42,338 nt of DNA from an uncultured Schlesneria sp. (GCA_903858935.1 CAIOKO010000209.1:1-42338), one strand, 5' to 3'. Counted from the stretch's first letter, positions 1 to 9,241 are shown. The notes: a model not told the origin generated them from the letters alone. Numbers and translations are program-made.

Positions 1-60
1 GTTTCCTTCGTTAACTTCTGTTCAAAAGTCTTTGTATTTTTAACTTTTTAGATTGTTTTG

Positions 61-690
61 GTGGGACTCGAAGACTCGACCGCACCCTACAAAAATGTAA
101 GACGAATGGATCTGGTCGATGTTGGCCAACTTGGCCGACTTCGACATCTGTAAAACACTACCAAATAGGGAACTTGGCCAACTCGACCAACCTGGCCAAC
201 TTCTTTTGCGATGCTCGGTGGCACGCCCGGATTGGAATTGGTGGGCCTCGAAGACTCGACCTCACCCTACAAAAATGCAAAACGATTGGATCTGGTCGAT
301 GTTTGCCAACTTGGCCGACTTCGACGCCTGTAAAACGCTACGAAATAGGGAACTTGGCCAACTCGACCAACCTGGCCAACTTCTTTTGTGATGCTCGTTG
401 ACACGCCGGGACTGGAATTGGTGGGCCTCGAAGACTCGACCGCACCCTACAAAAATGCAAAACGAATCAACCCGGTCGAACTTGGCCAAGTTGGTCACCT
501 TCGACGCCTGAAAAACACTACAAAACAGGGAACTTGGTCAACTCCACCAACTTGGCCAACTTCTTTTGTGATGCTCGGTGGTACGCCCGGATTGGAATTG
601 GTGGGCCTCGAAGACTCGACCGCACCCTACAAACCTGCAAAACGAATGAACTTGGCCAACTCGGCCAACTTTTTTCGTGACCTGTGATGA
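61..690. repeat. 180-bp tandem repeat array, about 3.4 copies
   Basis: Units begin at 61, 241, 421 and 601 with nearly the same bases (a GTGGGCCTCGAAGACTCGAC-like start), so the period is exactly 180 bp. The fourth copy is internally deleted: after about 45 bases it jumps to the TTGGCCAAC-rich part and ends near 690. Each unit carries several TTGGCCAA palindromes and CCAAC runs. Copies differ by scattered substitutions. Because 180 is a multiple of three, open frames persist on both strands, but no start, RBS or protein family is recognisable, so I treat it as non-coding. It lies beyond the end of the minus-strand gene at 773-1894. The first 60 bases of the window are AT-rich and show nothing I can name. 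Confidence 0.93.
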
Positions 691-710
691 GTTTCCTGCT
701 TGATGTTCCG

Positions 711-757
711 AAGACAGAAAGTGGACAGGCACCGCGGACGGAGCCAGTCCCCTTTCT
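711..757. repeat. REP-like hairpin repeat, copy 1
   Basis: This 47-bp block runs from AAGACAGAAA to CCCCTTTCTG. It shares its core, GGACAGGCACCGCGGACGGA plus GCCAGTCCCC, with a second copy at 1944-1990 in the same orientation. GGAC/GTCC and GGC/GCC can pair around a loop, giving an imperfect hairpin; this copy has GTGGAC where the other has GGGGAC, weakening the stem. It starts the stretch just 16 bp beyond the stop of the minus-strand beta-helix gene, so it may also act at the 3' end of that transcript. Interspersed palindromes of this kind are often spread by REP-associated tyrosine transposases. None is encoded here, so that link is inference. Confidence 0.75.
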
Positions 758-772
758 GGGCATTCCGCCGGA

Positions 773-1894
773 TTAAGGAGCGTATCCACCATAATTCGAG
801 TCAGCTCGATTTTTGACGCTGCCAGGAGGATCAAAAGCAAACGACGCATACCTGACCGCCCCAGGCTTCGGTTCGCCAACACGAAAATCATATTCCTTGG
901 GATTCTTTAGTTTGTTCTTTTCGACAACCTGATTATTTCCGACCTGATTCTTCTCGTCGTTTGAATTCGGACCAACAAAAATATTCTGTTTAACCTCTGC
1001 CGTAATATGGCTGACATTAAAAAAATGCCCGTCACCGTCATTGATTAACGTGTTCTGCGCAATCAGCATTCGATGGGGAGCCGGATTATCAAACCGGTCC
1101 TCTCCGTAGGGAACGAGGATGTCCCCGTCCTTGGTTTTTCGCGCCACAACGTTGCCGACAAACTTGTGATTTCCGCCATTCGGAAAATCAAGAAACCACC
1201 CGAGGGAGATGCCATCGAGATCAGTGAACAGGCAGCCTTGAATATCACTTTCGTGGGCACGAACCTTCACGATATGGCCTCCCTTGCAGTCGCGCGACCA
1301 GACTCCACGCATCGTCAGCTTCGTAATATTGTGATTCACATAAAGATTGTGCGAGTGCCCTCCGCCGTCGCCGTTGCGTTCAAAAATCGAATTCTCCACC
1401 GTGAGATTGCAGAGATTTCCTGCACGGGTTTCATTAAAAAAGCCTTGCATATTGTCATGAATAAACATGTTGCGCATCGTGAGGGTATTCCCCCGTAGAT
1501 AGACTGCGGCCTGGTCCCATGCCGCCTCACCCCGCTTGCCGTTATCCTCATTTAGGATTTCGAAATTATCGAGAATCGTGTTGTTGCCGTAGATCATCCA
1601 GATCGCTCGTCCATCCGAGATCTTGCCTTTACCGTCAATTCTGGGGCGGCCACCGACGCCAACGACGGTGGCATTGTTTGCCTTGAGTATCCCGACATCG
1701 TTGTATGTCCCCTCCTGCACCTCGATGCGATCGCCGTCTTTGGCATGCTGAAATGCTTGACTTGGAGTCTGATAGAAGGCTTTGCCAACAATGTGAATCG
1801 GTCCACGCCCGTCCTCAGCGGCATCAACTGGGACTGCGACGAGGACAGTGACAACAACCCAAAAAAATGAATTGCAACGATCAATCAAGTTCAT
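773..1894 (-). CDS. Secreted right-handed beta-helix (pectate-lyase-like) protein
   Basis: The 373-aa product starts with a Sec signal peptide (hydrophobic core at residues 10-22, cleavage probably after VDAA). It then shows a right-handed parallel beta-helix pattern: repeated short strands and turns rich in N, D and G, such as NNTILDNFEI, GNTLTMRNMFI and CNLTVENSIF, through about residue 320. The segment GGGHSHNLYVNHN is typical of parallel beta-helix repeat proteins of the pectate lyase/Beta_helix type. Such proteins usually bind or cleave polysaccharides. No catalytic site can be assigned from sequence alone, so an enzyme activity is not claimed. The gene stands alone, is framed by the hairpin repeats at 711-757 and 1944-1990, and has only a weak RBS ahead of its ATG. 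Confidence 0.88.
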   Translation of the reverse strand: MNLIDRCNSFFWVVVTVLVAVPVDAAEDGRGPIHIVGKAFYQTPSQAFQHAKDGDRIEVQEGTYNDVGILKANNATVVGVGGRPRIDGKGKISDGRAIWMIYGNNTILDNFEILNEDNGKRGEAAWDQAAVYLRGNTLTMRNMFIHDNMQGFFNETRAGNLCNLTVENSIFERNGDGGGHSHNLYVNHNITKLTMRGVWSRDCKGGHIVKVRAHESDIQGCLFTDLDGISLGWFLDFPNGGNHKFVGNVVARKTKDGDILVPYGEDRFDNPAPHRMLIAQNTLINDGDGHFFNVSHITAEVKQNIFVGPNSNDEKNQVGNNQVVEKNKLKNPKEYDFRVGEPKPGAVRYASFAFDPPGSVKNRADSNYGGYAP

Positions 1895-1943
1895 TGTTGG
1901 TTTTTCAGAGAAAACGAAGACAAAAAGGGACTGGTATCGCGCG

Positions 1944-1990
1944 AAGACAAAAAGGGGACAGGCACCGCGGACGGAGCCAGTCCCCTTTTT
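1944..1990. repeat. REP-like hairpin repeat, copy 2, with partial copy upstream
   Basis: This is the better-preserved copy of the 711-757 element: an A-run, GGGGAC, GGC, a loop, GCC, GTCCCC and a T-run. The stem GGGGAC/GTCCCC pairs perfectly and is flanked by A5/T5, so it could work as a bidirectional terminator. A truncated copy (CGAAGACAAAAAGGGACTGG) lies 27 bp upstream at 1915-1934, suggesting local duplication. The element ends four bases before the 3' end of the tRNA-Pro gene on the minus strand. Confidence 0.78.
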
Positions 1991-1993
1991 GAG

Positions 1994-2068
1994 TCGGGCT
2001 GACAGGATTTGAACCTGCGACCTCTTGACCCCCAGTCAAGTGCGCTAGCCAAGCTGCGCTACAGCCCG
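1994..2068 (-). tRNA. tRNA-Pro (anticodon GGG)
   Basis: Read on the minus strand, the acceptor stem CGGGCTG pairs with CAGCCCG, followed by discriminator A. The anticodon arm CTTGA-CTGGGGG-TCAAG places GGG at positions 34-36 after the invariant T33. The T-arm carries GGTTCAAATCC and the D-arm contains AGCGCAG...GCGC. The CCA end is not encoded: the next three bases are CTC. It reads proline codons CCC and CCU. The 3' end directly abuts the hairpin repeat at 1944-1990, which probably serves as its terminator. Confidence 0.95.
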
Positions 2069-2257
2069 AGATCGCAGACGGGTTTACCCGTCCGTCGGTG
2101 AACTATTGCAACGTCTGACGTTCAATGCAAGCGAGGGTTTCAGGTTTTCCGCCACCTGCTGGCACATTCAGTGTTTTCTGACCTGACAATCACATAGAAT
2201 TTGATGAATTCGTTGATTCTACCGGTTTCTTGCGTTCTTTTTCGGTCGGATAAATCG

Positions 2258-5200
2258 ATGTCAATGCGATCCTGTACGTTTTGGTTGATGCTTATCGTTC
2301 TGATGCTGACAGCCTTCAACTCGCCCGTGATCGGGCCGGTTCTTGCTCAGGATGCCAGCGTCGCTGTTGATCCTGATCATGCGGCGAAGCGAACCAAAGG
2401 ACTGGAACTGTTTAAAACGAAAGTCCGGGGAACACTGAAGCAACATTGTGTTTCGTGTCATGGTGAGAATTCAACGGAAGGAAAACTTGACCTGGCAACT
2501 CAAGCGGGATTGCTCAAGGGGGGCGAGCGGGGGCCGGCGGCGGTCATCGGGCGGGGTGACAAAAGTCTGCTTAGTCGTTTGATCACTCATCAACAAGAAC
2601 CGCATATGCCGAAGGATGCTGACAAGCTGGCGCCTGCCGAGATTGCGGCGATCCTCGAATGGATTGATCTAGGAGCTCCTTACGATGAACCGCTGGTTCC
2701 TCAAAAGGTCGACGCGATTCGGTGGACGGAACGAAAAATCGGGGCGGAATCGAAGGGACTTTGGTCGTATCAGCCACTGCAACGTGTCATGCCGCCGACA
2801 GTACCCGACGCGCAACACTGGGGAACATCACCGGTTGACCGATTCGTGCTGGCCAAACTGGACGACGTGAAGCTGACTCCGAATGGACCAGTCGGTCGTG
2901 CGGCGCTCGCTCGCCGGCTTTATTTTGATCTGATCGGGTTACCTCCGAAGGCAGAAGATGTGCAGGCGTTTGTGGCCGATCCGCGACCTGACGCGTCTGA
3001 ACGGTTAATCGATCAGCTTCTGGCAAACCCGCATTATGGGGAGCGCTGGGGTCGACGCTGGCTGGACCTGGCTCGATTTGCAGAAAGTCATGGCTTTGAA
3101 CATGACTATGACCGGGCATCGGCCTACCACTACCGGGATTTCGTCGTCCAGGCTTTAAATGCGGGAATGCCTTACGATCAGTTTGTCCGCTGGCAGATTG
3201 CTGGTGACGAGGTCGCTCCTGACAACCGGCTGGCCATGATGGCGACGGGTTATCTGGCGGCGGGAGTTCACTCAACTCAAATCACTAAAAATGAAGTCGA
3301 AAAGCATCGCTATGACGAGATGGATGACATGCTCGGCACCATTGGCACCTCGCTGCTGGGGTTAACGGTCGGCTGTGCTCGATGTCACGACCATAAGTTC
3401 GATGCCATACCGCAAGCCGATTACTATCGGTTGTTATCGACGTTTACCAGGACGATTCGGAGTGAAGTGGAACTCGATTTTGACCCTGAAGGATATCAAC
3501 GAGCCAAGTCGGAATTTGATCGGGACCATTTGCCTTTCGAACAGGCTCTTCATGAGTATGAAACAAATTCATTGCCACTGCGTTTTGCCGAATGGCATGC
3601 AAAACGGGATGTGGCTGCTGAGCAAAGTACGTGGCTGCTTCCTGCGGGGATCAAGTATCAGTCATCGGGAAACGCGGTGTTCAGTCGGCAACCCGATTCG
3701 TCTTGGCTGGTGAGTGGCCCCAGTGCTGCAAATGATGTCTGGACGATCGCCTTTGAAACGAACCTGCGGGACATCAAGTCGATCCGCCTGGAGGCACTGG
3801 CCGATCCGTCGCTGGTGAAATCGGGTCCGGGGCGTGCACCGAACGGCAATTTTGCCCTTTCTGATTTTCAAGTCACGGCACAGCCGCTTGGTGAGCCAGC
3901 CAACGTCAAGCCGATAGCGATGCCAGTGAAACTTGTCGGCGCGAAAGCGACGTTCGAACAGAATGGCCTCCCCGTCGCGGCGGCGATCGATGACAATCCA
4001 GGAAGTGCCTGGGCCGTCGATCCCGAATTTGGCAAGGATCATGCTGCGGTCTTTAAGACCGCCGAATCATTTGGGTTCGAACGGGGGACCCTGGTAACGA
4101 TCACGTTGAAGTTCAACGTCAACGTCCATCACTCGATTGGTCGACCACGACTGACAATTTCTCAACAAACCAATTTGCCAGCGACCACAGGTGGAGCATT
4201 GGATGAGGTAATTCAGGCAATTCTCGATCGACCTTTCGCTCAATTGACCGACATCCAGAGGACCAAGGTTTTGGATTGGTACAAATCGCGTGATGCGGGC
4301 TGGAAAAGCCTGGAAGATCGCCGAGCGACTCATGCGGCACTTGCACCGAAACCCCGGGTTCAAAAAGTGCTGGTGGCGAGCGAGGGATTGCCTCCCGTCA
4401 CCCTGCACACTCAGGCCGAAGCCGAATTTCTGAAGGAGACACACTTCCTCCGGCGCGGCGAGCCGAACAATAAGGAGTCGGTCGCCACACAAGGTTTTCT
4501 ACAGGTGCTGATGGCCAATCCAGACGCGCCTCAATTGTTTCAGGCACAGCCACCCGCGGGATGGCGGACGTCGTATCAACGAACGTCGCTGACGAACTGG
4601 TTGATTGATCGAGAAGCGGGAGCGGGAAATCTGCTGGCTCGCGTGATCGTCAACCGGATCTGGCAGCATCATCTTGGTCGCGGCATCGTGGGGACCCCAT
4701 CCGACTTCGGGACTCGCGGCGAGTTGCCAACTCATCCAGAACTACTGGATTGGCTGGCAGGTGAGCTGGTGCGGCATCAATGGGAACTGAAACCGTTGCA
4801 CCGGGCCATGTTGACCAGCAGCGTCTATCAGCAGAGCTGTGATACGGATGACCCTCGTGCGTCGATCGATCGCGAAAACAAGCGGCTGTGGCATCGACCA
4901 CGTCGTCGGCTGGAAGCAGAAGTGATCCGCGACGCGATCCTGGCCGAGAGTGACCTGCTGGATGACCGACTGTACGGGCCAGGTCGATTGGACGAGGGGC
5001 ATCGGCGTCGAAGCCTTTATTTCACGGTTAAGCGCAGCCAACTAATGCCGTCCATGACGGTGTTTGATGCGCCTGACGGAACGACACCAGTTGCTGATCG
5101 GCCTGAGACTACAATTGCTCCACAGGCCTTAATGCTGATGAACAATCCGCACGTCAGAGAAGCGGCGCGACAGTTCGCCATACGATTGTTACCGATTGCG

Positions 5201-5410
5201 ATGAAATCGCCCGAAGACGCGGTAAGAACGGGCTATCTTGATGCCGTTTCGCGCCAGCCAACCTCGGACGAATTGGCGAACATTGTGGCGTTTCTCGGGC
5301 AGCAGAAAGAGTCATATTCAACGGTCGATCCTCATGGCCGGTTGTTGCAGGCGTTGGAGGATTTCTGTCAGGTTTTGTTTTGTTTGAATGAATTTGTCTA
5401 TGTGGAGTGA
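2258..5410 (+). CDS. Planctomycete cytochrome C / DUF1549 / DUF1553 (PSD1 family) protein
   Basis: The frame is open from 2201. I prefer the ATG at 2258 because the product then starts with a clean Sec signal (MSMRSCTFWLM... ending PVLAQD), giving 1050 aa. Domains in order: a PSCyt1 c-type heme region with CVSCH at residues 64-68; PSCyt2/DUF1549 at about 190-395, beginning PVDRFVLAKL; a middle beta-rich region at about 460-640; and DUF1553 at about 770-1035, containing NRIWQHHLGRG. The family is abundant in planctomycetes, is exported, and is thought to act in polysaccharide breakdown, though its exact reaction is unproven. These genes usually sit directly before a DUF1501 gene. Here the next DUF1501 is 24 kb away, so the protein is unpartnered. 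It is followed by a small candidate gene at 5431. Confidence 0.93.
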   Translation: MSMRSCTFWLMLIVLMLTAFNSPVIGPVLAQDASVAVDPDHAAKRTKGLELFKTKVRGTLKQHCVSCHGENSTEGKLDLATQAGLLKGGERGPAAVIGRGDKSLLSRLITHQQEPHMPKDADKLAPAEIAAILEWIDLGAPYDEPLVPQKVDAIRWTERKIGAESKGLWSYQPLQRVMPPTVPDAQHWGTSPVDRFVLAKLDDVKLTPNGPVGRAALARRLYFDLIGLPPKAEDVQAFVADPRPDASERLIDQLLANPHYGERWGRRWLDLARFAESHGFEHDYDRASAYHYRDFVVQALNAGMPYDQFVRWQIAGDEVAPDNRLAMMATGYLAAGVHSTQITKNEVEKHRYDEMDDMLGTIGTSLLGLTVGCARCHDHKFDAIPQADYYRLLSTFTRTIRSEVELDFDPEGYQRAKSEFDRDHLPFEQALHEYETNSLPLRFAEWHAKRDVAAEQSTWLLPAGIKYQSSGNAVFSRQPDSSWLVSGPSAANDVWTIAFETNLRDIKSIRLEALADPSLVKSGPGRAPNGNFALSDFQVTAQPLGEPANVKPIAMPVKLVGAKATFEQNGLPVAAAIDDNPGSAWAVDPEFGKDHAAVFKTAESFGFERGTLVTITLKFNVNVHHSIGRPRLTISQQTNLPATTGGALDEVIQAILDRPFAQLTDIQRTKVLDWYKSRDAGWKSLEDRRATHAALAPKPRVQKVLVASEGLPPVTLHTQAEAEFLKETHFLRRGEPNNKESVATQGFLQVLMANPDAPQLFQAQPPAGWRTSYQRTSLTNWLIDREAGAGNLLARVIVNRIWQHHLGRGIVGTPSDFGTRGELPTHPELLDWLAGELVRHQWELKPLHRAMLTSSVYQQSCDTDDPRASIDRENKRLWHRPRRRLEAEVIRDAILAESDLLDDRLYGPGRLDEGHRRRSLYFTVKRSQLMPSMTVFDAPDGTTPVADRPETTIAPQALMLMNNPHVREAARQFAIRLLPIAMKSPEDAVRTGYLDAVSRQPTSDELANIVAFLGQQKESYSTVDPHGRLLQALEDFCQVLFCLNEFVYVE

Positions 5411-5430
5411 GATCACGGAGAAACACGCAC

Positions 5431-5625
5431 ATGAATATCGAATGGGACGTGGACGAATCATTGCTGGTTGTGTCTTTGACTGCCGATGCAATCACGTATT
5501 TTGGGGATGCGTTGCAACCGATTCGAGGTACCTACGGTAATCACGAATCTGGCAATTTGAAGATCAAAGTGGCTCAAGTTGAAATTCGAGATGGTGACGA
5601 CAACGTGACCAGAACGGTCGGATGA
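5431..5625 (+). CDS. Small hypothetical protein (64 aa)
   Basis: The ATG at 5431 follows GGAG with about 10 bases of spacing, 20 bp after the PSD1 stop. A GTG at 5407 overlapping that stop is in the same frame. The product is acidic (MNIEWDVDESLLVV..., ending VTRTVG), without signal peptide or membrane segment. It looks like one compact beta-rich domain, with alternating hydrophobics in LLVVSLTADA and LKIKVAQVEI. I recognise no family. Codon use resembles its neighbours and it would be co-transcribed with the PSD1 gene, but its short length leaves real doubt. Confidence 0.4.
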   Translation: MNIEWDVDESLLVVSLTADAITYFGDALQPIRGTYGNHESGNLKIKVAQVEIRDGDDNVTRTVG

Positions 5626-5704
5626 AAACAGACGACAACGGAATCCGTTTTATGAAACATAACGCGACAATTTCGATTGAAAAATCGGCTTCTCGACTGT
5701 TTTG

Positions 5705-5720
5705 TTCTCGAATTCGAGAA
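5705..5720. promoter_or_regulatory. 16-bp perfect palindrome ahead of the giant envelope genes
   Basis: TTCTCGAATTCGAGAA is a perfect 16-bp palindrome without a loop, lying about 130 bp upstream of the 5849 start. A TAGAAT (5750-5755 region), resembling a -10 box, lies downstream of it, but no convincing -35 is seen. It has the form of an operator for a dimeric regulator. No regulator gene is nearby. The remaining bases between 5626 and 5848 show no gene I can support. Confidence 0.3.
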
Positions 5721-5848
5721 AGAGGCTGCGGGGGGTTCGATTTTGGAGTAGAATGCCTATGTTTGTCGTTCCGCTCAAACATTCCCATCCTTTTGAGAGC
5801 GATTGAATTCTATTGAGATTCCATAACGTGAAAAAAAGGGCTAAGCCG

Positions 5849-8800
5849 ATGCAGGGACGCTCGACTCGGTTATTGCTGCAGTGCGTCAGCGGGCTGTTTT
5901 TGGCTCTGATGATGATGACCGTGCGCGACGATGTTTCGGGACAAGAGATTCCCTCGGTTTTAAAGCCGTCGGAGACAACCTCGGCCGAATCGCTGAAGAA
6001 AGAAAATACGTCGGGATCAGTCAAGAGTTCTGTGGAGACCGCCTTACCCCCAGCATCGGTGAAGTACCTGCTGGATAAGAACGGCGATCCTGTCCCCGTC
6101 CCATACAGCGCGACGCTGGATGATTTTCTGAAGTTTCTGGCAACACGCAACAAGCCAGTTACCGGCCCGCAGGCGGCCTCGATTACCAAGATTGAAATCG
6201 ATGGGACTGCCGACGATGAAAGAGCCAATCTTAAGGTGGTGTTCACGATCCGGTTGCAGGAGCCTGACCAGTTTGTCAGCGTGCCACTTTACATGAACGA
6301 GGGCGTATTGAAGCAATGGTCATATACCGGCGATGGCGAAGAGGTTCCGTTCGAGAAAAAGGACCCGGAACAAGGATATGTCTGGTGGTTCAAGGGACGT
6401 GGACCTCATACACTTGAACTGTCGGTAAGTGTTCCACTCAGAAAACAACTTCCGTCCCGGCGGATGGTTTTGTCGCTACCGGCGAGTCCGTTCAGTCGAG
6501 CACAGTTGACGCTGCCCTACGCTTCCGTGGCAACGAAAGCGTTCCGAGAACAAACGTTCGTTGACGTGAAGTCTGTCGGCGAATCCAGGACGACCATTGA
6601 GGCGACCGATCTGGGAAGCCGATTTGATCTGACCTGGAACCAGGCGATTGCCGTGCAACCGAACGAAGTTTCGCTGGAATCGCAAACAAACATCCGTGCT
6701 CAGATCGAATCTGAAAGTGTTCTGCTACGTGCTGACCAACTCGTAAATTCGCTGCAGGGACAGTTCGACAAGTTGACTGTGCGGCTGCCCCTGGGTGCGG
6801 AATTGATCAAGCTGGATGACCTGGAAAAGTTGACCTACAAAATCGATCCCAAAACTCCGCAAATCGTCGTTGTCACTTTGAAAGAAAAAACGAACTCGGC
6901 ACAACTGACCTGGACAGTCCGCCTTCCGGTCAAATTCCGTACGTTGACACTCGATGGGTTTCTGCTTGAGGGAGCGCGAAAACAAGTTGGGCGAATTGGC
7001 TTATCGATCGCCGATGGACTTCGTTTTCTGGCCGAGCCGAACGATCCCAGCGTACTTCGAATCAACGCCGGTGAATTTCCGGCGAACATGGGGCCGGTTA
7101 ATCGGGCGTATCAGTTTCTCAGTCAGCCATTCAAGCTCACAACGAAATTCGACGATGTCAAACCCTATTTCCAGGTCAAACCACAACTGACCTTGAAAGC
7201 ATCGGCTCAACAATTGGAACTTGACGGCATCTTCGAATACCGGGTCGACCGCGACAGTTTGAACGAGGTGGTGCTCACGTGGCCCGATCATAAGACCGAG
7301 GGATGGATCATTGATGGGGTGGATGAACCGGGTGTTGTCGAAAGTTACTCAACCGACGACAAGGGCCAGATTACGGTCAGGCTGATCCAGAATCAGAAAG
7401 ATCGATTTAATTTGCGATTTCGCGCGCGACGTTCGATCAAAGCGAATGAAGACGTCGATTTCACGTTGCCCCGTCCAAAATCGGCATCGCGACTTTCGGC
7501 AACAACCGTCGTTGTTGCCAATGCTGACAATGTCGAGACCGAACTGACTCCGCGTGGCGAAACGTTTATGCGGCCAATTCCCGCATCAAATCTGGAATTG
7601 CCTGATTCGGTCCATTCCCGAAAGCTGACGGCTTATCGGGTGGATACCGACGAGCAATCATTCAGCTTACGTGTAGCACCGCAGCCACAGCGAATCCGGA
7701 CAGAATCTCTGGTTGAGGCCCAATGGCAAGATAACCAGTTCCAGATTGTCCAGCATCTGGTCTATGACGTTTCGTACGAGCGACTTTCTCAAATCCGAGT
7801 TTCCATTCCGGCTGCACTGGATGCCGATCACGTTCGCTATTTCACGAGTCGCGACATTGAACTGACAACCGAACTGCTGACTACGCCGCCCGGTTCGCCT
7901 CGGCAGGTTCAGATGAAATTAGGTGAAGGCCAACTTGGCCGTTTCGAAATTCAAGCCAGGTATCTGGTCCCGTTTGCAAAAGACTCCGCGTTCGAAACCG
8001 ACGCGGAAGTGTCACTTCCCATCATCAATAGTTTGGATGAGCCTTTTTCAGAAACACGCGTGTCGCTCGTTCAACCGGAATGGTTCGACGCGGAACCCGC
8101 TTCATCCAGCACCTGGAAACCACAGTTTTCCCGGCAAGAGTCACGGGTCTGGCTATCTACCGGAAGCCCGGTCTCCATACCACTGAAGCTGGTTCGTTCG
8201 ACACACGCCACAGGCAGAGGAAGTGTCTCCCATGCGTTAATCGCGGTCCAGATCGACGGGACAGGGCAGGGGATCGTCAGGGCTCAGTTTCGAGTCACAT
8301 CTCGCTCGACAACGATTCCCGTCGTTCTTCCGCCGACAGCATCCCAGGCAAAGTTTTTCTGGGACAATCAGCCAGTACTGTCTCGTGATCTCGTGGAATC
8401 GCCCGCTGAATCTCGCAAATATGAGATTCAAGTTGCCGACGAACCTGAGAAGGGGTCGTCACCCGAACATCTGCTGACAGTCGAATATCAAGATCGAATC
8501 AGTTCGCCGTTAGGTTGGACTGAGAGACTCGAATTACGCCCACCAGAACTTCCCAAGTGTTTATGGTATGCACAGGTGATCTGGCAGACGGGTTTACCGT
8601 CGGGACAACATCTCTTTACATATCCGACATCGGCAACCCCTATGTTTCACTGGCAACGGACCGGATTTATCTGGAGCCGTAAGTCAGACCTCGGTACTGA
8701 ATACGTACAGCAATGGGTGACGCCTCGCGGCGTAAAACGGCCTCCCGAATCGGATTTACTCGTATCTGAGGCGACGACCAATAACTATATGTTCAGTCAA

Positions 8801-9241
8801 TTTGGTTCACCACAAGCGTTAACCTTTCAGACGCTCAGCAGCCCGATGGTCTTGTTTTTTGGCGCCGGCTTCTCGTTAGCCGTTGGTTTCGTCATGTTGA
8901 GGCTAGTGGTCTTGCGGCATGTGATGACCTTGTTATTAACGTCGCTGATCGTCGCGATCATCGGACTGTGGTATTCAGCACCGTTGGAATTACTGATCCA
9001 GCCGATGGTCGCGGGTCTGGTTTTTCCTGCGACGGCGGTGTTGCTCGAACGCTGGGTCCGAAATCGGAACGACAACGGAGTCTTGTCGTTTGAAGGGCAG
9101 GGAGATTTTCCGCCGATGCAGGCTTTTGGCAGCCACTACGGTGGACGACTCGCCGATCCGAACGGTGTAACGGTACATCGTCCCGGGAGCCGCGACAGCC
9201 GTTCGAACGTTCCCATCGAATCAGGAAGCGGCGTGTCATGA
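5849..9241 (+). CDS. Exported 1.1-kaa membrane-anchored protein of unknown function (module A)
   Basis: The frame is open from TTG 5813. The ATG at 5849 is chosen because AAAGGG lies 8 bases ahead and the product then begins with a signal peptide (MQGRSTRLLL, hydrophobic core, VSGQ/E), giving 1130 aa. A long beta-rich extracytoplasmic part follows, with few cysteines. It starts with a KYLLDKNGDPVPVPY segment and a VPL...GPHTLELSVSVPL block. Near the C-terminus, residues about 1000-1070, are three to four membrane helices, then a tail of about 55 residues rich in G, R and S. I recognise no named domain. The stop overlaps the start of the next gene (ATGA), so the two are translationally coupled. 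The layout resembles both halves of that neighbour, suggesting tandem duplication. The ectodomain may act in the periplasm or on the cell surface. Confidence 0.85.
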   Translation: MQGRSTRLLLQCVSGLFLALMMMTVRDDVSGQEIPSVLKPSETTSAESLKKENTSGSVKSSVETALPPASVKYLLDKNGDPVPVPYSATLDDFLKFLATRNKPVTGPQAASITKIEIDGTADDERANLKVVFTIRLQEPDQFVSVPLYMNEGVLKQWSYTGDGEEVPFEKKDPEQGYVWWFKGRGPHTLELSVSVPLRKQLPSRRMVLSLPASPFSRAQLTLPYASVATKAFREQTFVDVKSVGESRTTIEATDLGSRFDLTWNQAIAVQPNEVSLESQTNIRAQIESESVLLRADQLVNSLQGQFDKLTVRLPLGAELIKLDDLEKLTYKIDPKTPQIVVVTLKEKTNSAQLTWTVRLPVKFRTLTLDGFLLEGARKQVGRIGLSIADGLRFLAEPNDPSVLRINAGEFPANMGPVNRAYQFLSQPFKLTTKFDDVKPYFQVKPQLTLKASAQQLELDGIFEYRVDRDSLNEVVLTWPDHKTEGWIIDGVDEPGVVESYSTDDKGQITVRLIQNQKDRFNLRFRARRSIKANEDVDFTLPRPKSASRLSATTVVVANADNVETELTPRGETFMRPIPASNLELPDSVHSRKLTAYRVDTDEQSFSLRVAPQPQRIRTESLVEAQWQDNQFQIVQHLVYDVSYERLSQIRVSIPAALDADHVRYFTSRDIELTTELLTTPPGSPRQVQMKLGEGQLGRFEIQARYLVPFAKDSAFETDAEVSLPIINSLDEPFSETRVSLVQPEWFDAEPASSSTWKPQFSRQESRVWLSTGSPVSIPLKLVRSTHATGRGSVSHALIAVQIDGTGQGIVRAQFRVTSRSTTIPVVLPPTASQAKFFWDNQPVLSRDLVESPAESRKYEIQVADEPEKGSSPEHLLTVEYQDRISSPLGWTERLELRPPELPKCLWYAQVIWQTGLPSGQHLFTYPTSATPMFHWQRTGFIWSRKSDLGTEYVQQWVTPRGVKRPPESDLLVSEATTNNYMFSQFGSPQALTFQTLSSPMVLFFGAGFSLAVGFVMLRLVVLRHVMTLLLTSLIVAIIGLWYSAPLELLIQPMVAGLVFPATAVLLERWVRNRNDNGVLSFEGQGDFPPMQAFGSHYGGRLADPNGVTVHRPGSRDSRSNVPIESGSGVS

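Noticed and set aside
119-391. 90-aa open frame within the 180-bp repeat array
   Set aside because: It exists only because the repeat length is divisible by three; the opposite strand is open too, and there is no RBS or protein-like composition.
61-690. CRISPR array
   Set aside because: The whole 180-bp unit is conserved, with no short repeat/variable spacer structure and no cas genes nearby.
5622-5816. 64-aa frame overlapping the 5625 stop
   Set aside because: It crosses the 16-bp palindrome and the likely promoter of the giant gene, and its sequence is not protein-like.
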